The notes below the pieces were generated by a model. That model made no database searches. It was not told where the DNA came from and saw only the letters and a list, made by a program, of their open reading frames with translations. Of a stretch of 41,960 nt of DNA, positions 23,424-30,782 are shown piece by piece. The DNA comes from JALYUS01 sp038231255 (lineage in GTDB: Bacteria; Chloroflexota; Chloroflexia; Thermomicrobiales; JALYUS01). A program made the translations under genes and the position numbers. The stretch spans positions 1 to 41,960 of the forward strand of contig JBBRLR010000031.1 in NCBI GenBank assembly GCA_038231255.1, written 5' to 3'. Position 1 is the first letter of the stretch, and the number at the start of each line of letters is the position of its first letter.

Positions 23424-24671
23424 TTAACCGTCCGCCGCGCTCGCCAACGCCGATCCCACAATCGGCACGGTAATCATGAAACGTGAACCGCGCCCGACCG
23501 TGCTCGTGACCGCGACCGTGCCGCCATGCACGAGGGCGACATGCTTGACGATCGCAAGGCCAAGCCCGGTGCCGCCGCCGGAGCGCGCGGGGTCTTGTTT
23601 GTAGAACCGTTCGAACAGCCGGGGCAAGTGTTCGTTCGGTATGCCAACACCGGTATCTTCCACCCAGAGTATGACACCGTCATGCATGTCAGGCTCCGCG
23701 CCGATGGTGACGCGCCCGCCCGCCGGGGTGAACTTCACCGCATTGTGTACAAGGTTGACGAGCGCGCCTTCGAGCATTCGCCGATCCCCGCGCACCGGGG
23801 GGAGACCAGGCGAAATTGCGGTGTCGAGCGTGACGCCCGCCCGCTCCGCCTGCGCGTCCAATCGCTCCAAGGCGCTTTCCGCGAGCGTCGCGACATCGAG
23901 CGGGACGAGATTCGGCTGGTCCCGCCCCGACTCGAGACGCGCGAGTTCGAGCAATTCGCGGACGAGTTGCGTCAGCTCGTCCACCTCGCGGTTGATCTTG
24001 TTCAGGCGATCCTCGGCCATGCCGGGTACTTCCAGGCCACCGTCGAGCAGGGTTTCGACGTAGAGTTTGATGCTCGCGAGCGGCGTCCGCAGTTCGTGAG
24101 AAACATTGGCGACCAACTCGCGCCGCACGGCCTGGAGATGCTGCACCTGGGTCACATCGCGCGCCAGCAGCAGAACTTCGTCGTTCCGCGCGTCCGCCGA
24201 TACGGCGATCACGCGTACGACACGCCCGCTCCCGGACACTTCAATCGTCCGTTCCTGCCGGTCGCCGCCCATCTGGCAGCGGCGCACGAGATCGGCGATC
24301 TCGTGGTCACCGGTCATCTCGATCACCGTCCGCCCGCGCACCGTCGCGAGACTGGTGGGGAAAAGGGCGAGCGCCGCGTCGTTCACCGACCGGATTTCCT
24401 GCCCCCGCCCGACGACGATCACCGCATCATCGAGCGCGGCGAGGATCGTGCGCAGCCGGGAGTTTTCCACGCCCAGCTCATCGGCCCGCGCCCGCGCCCG
24501 ATCAATCGCGTCGCGAACACGCTGCGATCCGGTCACCGATCCGCTGTCCGGCACTACCTGCCGTAACTCGTCCTCATTGGCACGGAGGCGGGTTCGCATC
24601 TGCGCGGCGTAGCGCGCCGCGACGAGGGCAACGATCAGCGCGCCCAGGGCAAGCGCCCACGCGACCGCCAT
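23424..24671 (-). CDS. phoR: Phosphate sensor histidine kinase PhoR
   Basis: Membrane-bound sensor kinase partnering PhoB/PhoP. Of 415 residues from ATG 24671, residues 3-22 form one membrane helix and there is no extracytoplasmic sensor domain. A PAS-like domain spans about 72-175 (AALDDAVIVVGRGQEIRSVNDAAL). The phosphoacceptor is His192 in NVSHELRTPLASIK. The ATPase has its N box at NLVHNAVKFTP (Asn310), then VEDTGVGIP and GGTGLGLAIVKHVALVHGG. The short N-terminus fits PhoR proteins that sense phosphate through PstSCAB-PhoU rather than directly. It starts 10 bp after the phoB stop. Confidence 0.92.
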   Translation of the reverse strand: MAVAWALALGALIVALVAARYAAQMRTRLRANEDELRQVVPDSGSVTGSQRVRDAIDRARARADELGVENSRLRTILAALDDAVIVVGRGQEIRSVNDAALALFPTSLATVRGRTVIEMTGDHEIADLVRRCQMGGDRQERTIEVSGSGRVVRVIAVSADARNDEVLLLARDVTQVQHLQAVRRELVANVSHELRTPLASIKLYVETLLDGGLEVPGMAEDRLNKINREVDELTQLVRELLELARLESGRDQPNLVPLDVATLAESALERLDAQAERAGVTLDTAISPGLPPVRGDRRMLEGALVNLVHNAVKFTPAGGRVTIGAEPDMHDGVILWVEDTGVGIPNEHLPRLFERFYKQDPARSGGGTGLGLAIVKHVALVHGGTVAVTSTVGRGSRFMITVPIVGSALASAADG

Positions 24672-24681
24672 GCCGATTCCC

Positions 24682-25410
24682 CTATCCTTCGAAGCGGTAG
24701 CCGTGCCCGCGTACCGTGACGAGCCGCGTCGGGGTCGCCGGTTCAGCCTCGATCTTCTCGCGCAACTGCCGCATGTGGACATCCACGGTGCGCGGGTCGC
24801 CGTAGTAGTCAATGCCCCAGACATTGTCGAGCAATTGCTGGCGGGACAGGGCAATGCCGCGATTGCGCACGAGGTAGGTTAACAGGTCGAATTCGCGCGG
24901 TCGCAGCGGCACTTCATTGCCATGGAGCAGAACGCGTCGCTCCTGCGGCGAAACGACGAGGTCGCCGAAGGTCATCCCTTCGGTGCGCGGGATCACGCCG
25001 TCCACGTCGGTTGCCGCGCCATCCGTCAGCCCATCGCGCCGCCGCAGGACGGCCCGGACGCGCGCCAGCAACTCGCGCAAGCCGAACGGCTTTGTCACAT
25101 AATCGTCCGCACCAAGTTCGAGGCCGACAACTTTGTCCGTCTCGTCGTCCCGCGCGGTGAGCATGATGACGGGCACGTCGCTGTCGCGCCGGAGCGCCTG
25201 GCAGACCTTGAAGCCGTCCATGCCCGGCAACATCACATCGAGGATAATCAGATCCGGCTTCTCGGCGCGCGCGATGCGCAGACCGGAAAGTCCGTCACTG
25301 GCCGTCAGGACGTGATACCCTTGCCGTTCCAGCGAGAAGCGCAGCGACTCCAAAAATGGCATCTCGTCATCAACGACCAGGATCGACGCCGTTGTCTCCG
25401 CCAGTTGCAT
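24682..25410 (-). CDS. phoB: Phosphate response regulator, OmpR/PhoB family
   Basis: A 242-residue DNA-binding response regulator. The receiver domain has VVDDE, phospho-Asp58 in LIILDVMLPG, and Lys107 in YVTKPFG. The C-terminal winged helix (about 150-240) includes VPLRPREFDLLTYLVRNRG, SRQQLLDNVWG and RTVDVHMRQLREKIE, ending in RGHGYRFEG. ATG 25410 has GGGAGGT at a good distance; the frame is open upstream to 25467. Its position at the head of phoR-pst-phoU identifies it as the phosphate regulator (PhoB or PhoP by naming tradition). Two 11-bp-phased hexamers upstream suggest autoregulation. A proline-free linker of ~25 residues separates the domains. Confidence 0.92.
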   Translation of the reverse strand: MQLAETTASILVVDDEMPFLESLRFSLERQGYHVLTASDGLSGLRIARAEKPDLIILDVMLPGMDGFKVCQALRRDSDVPVIMLTARDDETDKVVGLELGADDYVTKPFGLRELLARVRAVLRRRDGLTDGAATDVDGVIPRTEGMTFGDLVVSPQERRVLLHGNEVPLRPREFDLLTYLVRNRGIALSRQQLLDNVWGIDYYGDPRTVDVHMRQLREKIEAEPATPTRLVTVRGHGYRFEG

Positions 25411-25473
25411 CACTCGGACCTCCCTCGTGCGCCCACCGCGGGCAAGCCTCCACGAGCAGTGTATCATCTGATT

Positions 25474-25490
25474 TGTTATCGAATTGTGAG
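25474..25490 (-). promoter_or_regulatory. Candidate half PhoP box before phoB
   Basis: CTCACA (25485-25490) and ATAACA (25474-25479) on the minus strand have the same 11-bp phase and the same sequence type as the pstS array, 64-80 bp before the phoB start. GATACACT downstream (25459-25466) may be a -10. The next phased positions do not match, so this is a two-hexamer site at best. Confidence 0.5.
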
Positions 25491-25573
25491 AAGGTTGCGT
25501 GCGGAGTGCTATGTCCGTTATCCTCCGGCGAACATTGGACGATGCAACGAGCGGAATGTGACGGATCGAGGGA

Positions 25574-26563
25574 ATGAGCGGGGCGGAAACGATGACAAAC
25601 GAGATTCAACCTCAACCATCGGTCTGTATCGTCGGCTGCGCCTCGTGGGACACACTGCTTCCCGTGGACCATTACCCGGCGGAGAGCGAGTATTGCATCG
25701 CGACCGATGAAATCCAGATGCCCGGCGGCACCTCCACAAATGTCGCGGTCGCGCTCGCCCGGTTGGGAATGCCGCCACGTTTTGTCGGCGTCGTCGGGGA
25801 CGACTGGCGCGGGGAGCGACTGCGGGCCGGTTTGGAGGCCGCCGGCGTCATTTGCGACACGCTGGGCGTCCACATCGGCCAGGACTCCGACCGCTCGATC
25901 ATCCCGATCGGCCCATCCGGGAGCCGGACGATCTTCTGGATCAAAGGCGCGATGCTCCAGCGCGGCGACCCGGTGGACATTCCCGGCGTTTTCGCGCACC
26001 GCCTCGTCTATCTCGACATCGTGGATCTCGGTCTGTGGGCGGATCTGCTCGATGTGTTTGAGCGCGAGGATGCGCGACGTGCCGACGCACCGATCGTCGT
26101 CGGGCAGGCGGTGTATGTCGCGGGTATCATGCCGCCGGAAACGGCCATGCCGTTTATCGGCCGACATGATCTCTTCATCGGCGGCGAATGGGAATGGAGA
26201 CTGGTGACCGGCGCCGAATCGCGCGCCGACATCTTCGTACGTCTGCAACAGGTCGCGCGTGACAGCCGCCTACACACCGCAGTCGTGACGCTCGGCGCGG
26301 ACGGTTGCGCCATCATCACCGCGTCTGGGACGCTTGCCGTCCCGGCAGCGCACGTCGCGGTCGCGGACACGACCGGCGCGGGTGACGCTTTCGCCGCCGG
26401 ATTCGCCTACGGCCTCGTGCGCGGCTGGTCGCCGGAACGGTGTGGCCAATTCGCGAATGCCGTCGGCGGCCTCGCGACGCGCGCCTTCGGCTCCCAAACA
26501 TCGCTCCCTTCACTGGAGGAAGCATGGCAATTGGCCTTCGGCACCAACCCGGACGCACAGTAA
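25574..26563 (+). CDS. PfkB-family carbohydrate kinase
   Basis: A 329-residue ribokinase-like sugar or nucleoside kinase. PfkB signature 1 is at PGGTSTNVAVALARLG (about 55-70), and signature 2 is DTTGAGDAFAAGFAYGL near residue 260, with the catalytic Asp in GAGD and the anion hole GAG. Substrate-lid strands precede it. The substrate is not evident: ribose, fructose, KDG and adenosine kinases share these motifs. There is an alternative start at ATG 25592. It is divergent from phoB with a 163-bp shared intergenic region and ends 2 bp before a palindromic repeat. Confidence 0.9.
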   Translation: MSGAETMTNEIQPQPSVCIVGCASWDTLLPVDHYPAESEYCIATDEIQMPGGTSTNVAVALARLGMPPRFVGVVGDDWRGERLRAGLEAAGVICDTLGVHIGQDSDRSIIPIGPSGSRTIFWIKGAMLQRGDPVDIPGVFAHRLVYLDIVDLGLWADLLDVFEREDARRADAPIVVGQAVYVAGIMPPETAMPFIGRHDLFIGGEWEWRLVTGAESRADIFVRLQQVARDSRLHTAVVTLGADGCAIITASGTLAVPAAHVAVADTTGAGDAFAAGFAYGLVRGWSPERCGQFANAVGGLATRAFGSQTSLPSLEEAWQLAFGTNPDAQ

Positions 26564-26565
26564 AT

Positions 26566-26692
26566 GGTAGCGTATTAACCGGGTAATCGTGGGGCGGCAG
26601 GCTGGAAAGCCCGCCCTACCGGTAGCACAGGCTTTCCAGCCTGTGAACCCAGTACCCAATCAAGTTTTTAAGGTTCATAAGCCTACGCTACC
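26566..26692. repeat. GGTAGCG composite palindromic element
   Basis: Outer ends GGTAGCGTA and TACGCTACC are inverted. The interior has GGCAGGCTGGAAAGCCCGCC, CTACCGGTAG, ACAGGCTTTCCAGCCTGTGA, then AATCAAGTTTTTAAGGTTCA, all in the same order as in the element at 10896. It lies between the convergent pfkB-type and ctpA genes. Confidence 0.85.
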
Positions 26693-26702
26693 GTAATCGA
26701 AA

Positions 26703-28091
26703 TTACGGCGCGGTCTTGTTGTGGAGAATATCGAGCGCCTTATCCAATTGCGGATCGCTCGCATTCGGCGCGCTATCGGGCCGCTCGACAACGAAGTCCG
26801 GCATCAAACCCTGCTTTTGGATGACACGCTCTTTCGGCGTGTACCAGTTGGCGACGGTGATCCGCACGCTCGATCCATCGCCGAGTTCGCTGACTTCCTG
26901 CTCCGAGCCTTTGCCGAACGTTTTGGTGCCGACGAGCACCGCGCGGCCATAGTCCTGCAACGAACCGGCCGCGATTTCCGACGCGCTTGCGGTGCCACCG
27001 TTAACCAGCATCACAAGTGGCAGGTCGAGCACTTGCTGCCCGTCGCTCCGCACATTGAGCGGCGTGAGTTTGCCGCCCGTCGGTCGCCGGTCCTCCAGCA
27101 TTGCCACCGAATCCTTCGGCAGGAACCGACCGAGTAGTTGCTGTGCCCCATCTACGTAGCCGCCGCCATTGTTGCGCAGGTCGAGCACGATCCCCTTCAG
27201 GTGTTTGTCGCGCACCTGCTTCAGCACATCGTCCAACTCCTGATTCGTGTAGTCATTGAACGAGGTGATCGTGATTTTGCCGATGTCGTTCGGGAGCACA
27301 TCGAGCGTCACGGCGGGCACGACGATCTTCTTGCGCACGACCGTGATATCCATCGTGCCGGGCGTCCCGGCGCGCCGGATGGTCAGCCGCACCGGCGTAC
27401 CTTCCGCGCCGCGAATCCCGATCGCCCGGTCCTCCTTCGGCACGGACGAGAGGTCCTTGCCGTCAATCGCAACAATGACATCGCCCGCCTTGATGCCCGC
27501 CGCCTCGGCAGGGCCGCCGGGGATCGGCCCGGTAATTGTCAAATCCTCCTTTGTTGTGTCCACATAGATGCCGATACCGACGAATCGGCCATTGTCCGAC
27601 TCCTTGCGGTCTTTCGCCGCTTGCGGCGGGAGAAAGACGGTGTAGTCGTCGCCAGCCGCGCTGAACATCCCCTTCAGGGCGCCATAGACGAGGGATTGTT
27701 CGTCGAGCGGGCGGTAATAAAAGCCCTTTTCCAAGAGGTCGAACGCCTTCCAGAAGTTTTCGAACTGAGCGCGCAGTTGGTCGGGCGTCGTATTCTTTGC
27801 CGGATCGAGGCTAATCGCCGGGTCGGAGGGGCGCGGTGTGACCGTCGGTACAGGCGTCGCCGCCGGGCGCGGCGTCGAGGTCGCGCTGCCCGGCGGGACG
27901 GTATCAGTCGGCGCGGGCGGCACGGTCGGGATGACAACGGCGGCGGACGTGATGGCACCGCCCCCCGATGAGCGACCGAACAGTTCGCGATCCGCGACGA
28001 TGCCGAGCACGAATCCGCCGAGCACGAACACAATGCCGACGAGAAAGCCAACGAGCGCCGCTCCAGTGCGCGTCGGCGTGGGCGTATCCAT
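26703..28091 (-). CDS. C-terminal processing protease (S41, CtpA/Prc type)
   Basis: Membrane-anchored serine protease of peptidase family S41, 462 residues from ATG 28091 (GGAG upstream; ATG 28124 is an alternative). One membrane helix at about 11-34 is followed by an ~60-residue Thr/Pro/Ala linker. A PDZ domain (GIGIYVDTTKEDLTITGPIPGGPAEAAGIKAGD-type, about 160-235) comes next, then the protease core. The catalytic Ser lies in NGGTASASEIAAG and the Lys in TKTFGKGSEQE; KGIVLDLRNNGGGY is the conserved strand. Such proteases trim or degrade envelope proteins from exposed C-termini. It is convergent with the kinase gene across a palindrome. Confidence 0.93.
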   Translation of the reverse strand: MDTPTPTRTGAALVGFLVGIVFVLGGFVLGIVADRELFGRSSGGGAITSAAVVIPTVPPAPTDTVPPGSATSTPRPAATPVPTVTPRPSDPAISLDPAKNTTPDQLRAQFENFWKAFDLLEKGFYYRPLDEQSLVYGALKGMFSAAGDDYTVFLPPQAAKDRKESDNGRFVGIGIYVDTTKEDLTITGPIPGGPAEAAGIKAGDVIVAIDGKDLSSVPKEDRAIGIRGAEGTPVRLTIRRAGTPGTMDITVVRKKIVVPAVTLDVLPNDIGKITITSFNDYTNQELDDVLKQVRDKHLKGIVLDLRNNGGGYVDGAQQLLGRFLPKDSVAMLEDRRPTGGKLTPLNVRSDGQQVLDLPLVMLVNGGTASASEIAAGSLQDYGRAVLVGTKTFGKGSEQEVSELGDGSSVRITVANWYTPKERVIQKQGLMPDFVVERPDSAPNASDPQLDKALDILHNKTAP

Positions 28092-28210
28092 GGCTGTGGC
28101 TCCGTTTCCGATGGTCTGAGACATGACAAACGACGCCCCATCGCTGAAGCGTCGCACCCTGCAACTATCATCCCGCCGCAGCCATACGGTGTCAATCGTG
28201 GGATGGAAAG

Positions 28211-28353
28211 AACCTAACCCCCCAGCCCCCTTCCCGCGAGGAAGGGGGAGCAGACCTCCGTGAGATCGGGGCGTTCCCCGTAATGCCACGGCTCTTCGAC
28301 GGGATCCCCTCCTCTTCCCACGCCGAGGGACGGAAGGGGTCGGGGGTTAGGTT
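28211..28353. repeat. CCTAACCCCC-type intergenic inverted repeat
   Basis: AACCTAACCCCCCAGCCCCC at 28211 and GGAAGGGGTCGGGGGTTAGG ending 28353 form long, slightly imperfect arms around a ~95-base centre that holds a smaller CCCTTCC/GGAAGGG hairpin at 28228-28245. It fills most of the 323-bp gap between the divergent ctpA and Gfo/Idh/MocA genes; I see no clear promoter inside it. Confidence 0.8.
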
Positions 28354-28414
28354 CCCCTCCCCTCGCGCTATACTACCGAACCGCAATGACGATGGCGGCA
28401 GAAAGGATTGGACA

Positions 28415-29533
28415 TTGGGGGCATCGCGTATTCGGGTCGGCGTCATTGGCACGGGGTTTGGCGCGCAGGTTCATTTGCCGTCGTTCGCCGCGCTACCGGA
28501 GTTCGAGATCGCGGCGATCTGTGGGCGCAATGGCGCGAAGGTCGAGATGATTGCCGACGCCTACGACATTCGTAACACTTTCACCGACTATCGCGATCTG
28601 ATTACCTGCAATGCGGTAGACGCCGTGACGATTGCCATGCCCCCAGCGCTCCACCACCCTGCCGCGATTGCCGCGATCACCGCCGGGAAGCATTTGCTCT
28701 GCGAGAAGCCGATGGCGCGCAACGCCAACGAGGCACGCGAGATGTTGCGGATGGCGGAGATGCGCAACGTCACCGCGATGCTTTCGCACGAGTTCCGCTT
28801 CGTCCCCGCGCGGGCGCGGATGAAGGAACTGCTCGACGAGGGCTATATCGGCGCGGTATCGCTCGCGCATCTCTCCTTTCTGCGGCCGCTCATGGCCGAT
28901 GCGCGCGGCAAGGCGTGGCAGTGGCTTGTGGACACGGACGCGGGCGGCGGGATGCTCGGCGCGCTCGGCGCGCACTTTATTGACACGATGCGCTGGTGGT
29001 TCGGCGACCTGAGCGAGGTCGCGGGCGCATCCTCCGTCAGCGCGCCGACCGTGCATGTGGGCGACGGCACCGTCCTCCACGCCGACGCGGAGGATACCTT
29101 CGCGATGCTGCTGCGCTTCGCGTCGGGCGCGATCGGCAATATCGTCTGCTCTGCCGCCGCGTCGCATGGGCCGGGCGAGGAGATTCGCGCCTTCGGTTCC
29201 GAGGGTATGCTGACAATCACGCTCGACGGCACGCTTTGGGGCGCGCGAAATGGCGACCCGGCCCCAGAACCAATCGCCATCCCGGCGCGACTGTTCGGCA
29301 GCGGCATCGCCGAGGTGGATGCAGAAGCGACAGCGGCGCATCCGCTCATCCCGCCGTTCATTCGCCTCGCGCGGACATGGGCGTACGGCATCGAGAGCGG
29401 CACCAATCCGTCGCCCTCCTTCGCCGACGGGCTGCGCGTGCAGGAAGCCCTCGATGCCGTGCCCCGCTCACAGCAGCAGCATAAATGGGTGGATGTGAGC
29501 GGCGCGCGGTGGCCGACCGCGCCGACCCGGTAG
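28415..29533 (+). CDS. Gfo/Idh/MocA family oxidoreductase
   Basis: NAD(P)-dependent oxidoreductase of 372 residues. The Rossmann fold begins at once (IRVGVIGTGFGAQVHLPSF), with AICGRNGAKVE binding the adenosine side. CEKPMARN carries the conserved Glu-Lys-Pro of the family. GGGMLGALGAHFIDTMRWWFG contains the G-x-x-x-D/G-x-x-x-H segment of the catalytic domain. Substrates range from inositols to glucose derivatives; none can be assigned. TTG 28415 is chosen because it places the Rossmann strand at the N-terminus and has AAAGGA eight bases upstream; no ATG or GTG in the frame does. Confidence 0.9.
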   Translation: MGASRIRVGVIGTGFGAQVHLPSFAALPEFEIAAICGRNGAKVEMIADAYDIRNTFTDYRDLITCNAVDAVTIAMPPALHHPAAIAAITAGKHLLCEKPMARNANEAREMLRMAEMRNVTAMLSHEFRFVPARARMKELLDEGYIGAVSLAHLSFLRPLMADARGKAWQWLVDTDAGGGMLGALGAHFIDTMRWWFGDLSEVAGASSVSAPTVHVGDGTVLHADAEDTFAMLLRFASGAIGNIVCSAAASHGPGEEIRAFGSEGMLTITLDGTLWGARNGDPAPEPIAIPARLFGSGIAEVDAEATAAHPLIPPFIRLARTWAYGIESGTNPSPSFADGLRVQEALDAVPRSQQQHKWVDVSGARWPTAPTR

Positions 29534-29603
29534 CGATTTGGCGTGTATACTGCGTGCGTCGGCATTCGCACACGAAAGAGATGCGCAGAAAGCGAGCGGC
29601 ACG

Positions 29604-29909
29604 ATGCAACCGAACATGAAAATGCTCCAGGATATGCAGCGGCAGATGGAGAAAATTCAGCACGAACTCGGCGAAACGATGGTTGAGGGGCAGGCGGGCG
29701 GCGGTCTCATCACGGTGCAGGTCACCGCGCTGAAGCAGATGCGCGGCATCACGATCAAGCCGGACGCCATTGACCCGGACGACATCGAACTGCTCGAAGA
29801 CATGATCGTTGCCGCCGTCAATGATGCGATGGGCAAGGCGGACGAGACGGCGCAGGGCAAACTCGGTGGCCTGACCGGTGGCCTCGGCATCCCGGGACTC
29901 CTGGGGTGA
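29604..29909 (+). CDS. YbaB/EbfC family nucleoid-associated protein
   Basis: A 101-residue DNA-binding protein of the YbaB/EbfC family. MKMLQDMQRQMEKIQHELGE is the amphipathic N-terminal helix, GGLITVQVTALKQMRGITIKPD the central sheet, and DIELLEDMIVAAVNDAMGKADE the last helix, ending in a Gly-rich tail (GGLTGGLGIPGLLG). Homologues bind DNA as dimers and are usually next to recR or dnaX, which is not so here. ATG 29604 is the family N-terminus; the frame is open to 29538. The stop overlaps the ATG of the HAD gene. Confidence 0.92.
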   Translation: MQPNMKMLQDMQRQMEKIQHELGETMVEGQAGGGLITVQVTALKQMRGITIKPDAIDPDDIELLEDMIVAAVNDAMGKADETAQGKLGGLTGGLGIPGLLG

Positions 29910-30631
29910 TGGCCCGTCCACGCGCCGTCACCTTCGATTTCCACGACACTATTGCCATCGCGCCCGCTTGGTTCGCGCTCGAAGTGCGGCAGTTGCCCGG
30001 CATGGTGCTGCACACCCTCGCGGAACGGGGCGTCATTCCGCATGATGGCGCGCAAATGGCGGCGGCGACCGAGCCATACCGCGCTTTGCGCCGCGCCATC
30101 CAGGAGCACGGGCAGGAGTCGGACGCCCTCATCGGCGTTCAGCACGCCTTCCGGGAGATCGGGCTTGTGCTGCCGGATGCGACCGTCGCGGGCGCGATTG
30201 ACGAACTGATGGCGTCGGTGCGCGCCGACGCCTCCCCGCGTCCCGGCATTGTCGAGGCGATTGCGGAATTGATGGCGGCGGGCCTGCCGCTCGCCGTGAT
30301 TTCCAATGCCGTTTATCATCCCTTTCTTGAATGGTGCCTCGATGATTGGGGCATCCGCGATGCATTTACCGCGATCATTTCTTCCGCGTCGTGCGGCTAC
30401 TATAAGTCGCACGACGGTATCTACACCTGCGCCATAGACGCACTCGGCGTTGCGCCAACCGAGATTGTACATATCGGCGATTCATACCGCTTCGATGTCG
30501 AAGCGGCACACCGCCTCGGCTTGCGCACGGTTTGGCTCAACCTGAAATGCGAGCCGCGCGATCCTTGCGTCGCCGATCTCGTCGTCGAAAATCTCGATGG
30601 ACTCGTGTCGCGCATCCTCGACCTTGCGTAA
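29909..30631 (+). CDS. HAD-superfamily hydrolase with modified motif I
   Basis: A 240-residue haloacid dehalogenase-like hydrolase with a helical cap domain (about 20-95). Motif I reads VTFDFHDTI: nucleophile Asp10 is present, but the usual second Asp (nucleophile +2) is His12. Motif II is LAVISNA, motif III Lys is in GYYKSHDGIY, and motif IV is IVHIGDSYRFDVEAA. The +2 Asp is the acid/base for phosphate transfer; its loss is seen in dehalogenase-like branches (for example DAYGT), so phosphatase activity is uncertain. ATG 29909 overlaps the previous stop; GTG 29906 is an alternative. It ends 19 bp before a 17-bp GTATACG palindrome. Confidence 0.85.
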   Translation: MARPRAVTFDFHDTIAIAPAWFALEVRQLPGMVLHTLAERGVIPHDGAQMAAATEPYRALRRAIQEHGQESDALIGVQHAFREIGLVLPDATVAGAIDELMASVRADASPRPGIVEAIAELMAAGLPLAVISNAVYHPFLEWCLDDWGIRDAFTAIISSASCGYYKSHDGIYTCAIDALGVAPTEIVHIGDSYRFDVEAAHRLGLRTVWLNLKCEPRDPCVADLVVENLDGLVSRILDLA

Positions 30632-30649
30632 GGCTGGGGCAGCGCAGCG

Positions 30650-30728
30650 GTATACGTCGCGTATACAGAAAATCGAGACGCCTTCACCGAACGGATCACT
30701 TGACGTAATCAGTGTACGTGCATAGTAT
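30650..30728 (+). promoter_or_regulatory. Promoter of the GH18-like gene with upstream palindrome
   Basis: TTGACG (30700-30705), a 17-base spacer and TAGTAT (30723-30728) form a good sigma-70 promoter. A palindrome, GTATACG-TCG-CGTATAC, lies 33 bp before the -35 (30650-30666). It could be an activator site or part of the end of the HAD transcript; there is no T-run. Confidence 0.6.
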
Positions 30729-30782
30729 AGTGATGCTGTTGCACGCGTGCAGACGTTTATGCTATTCGGGAAGGGACACGGG

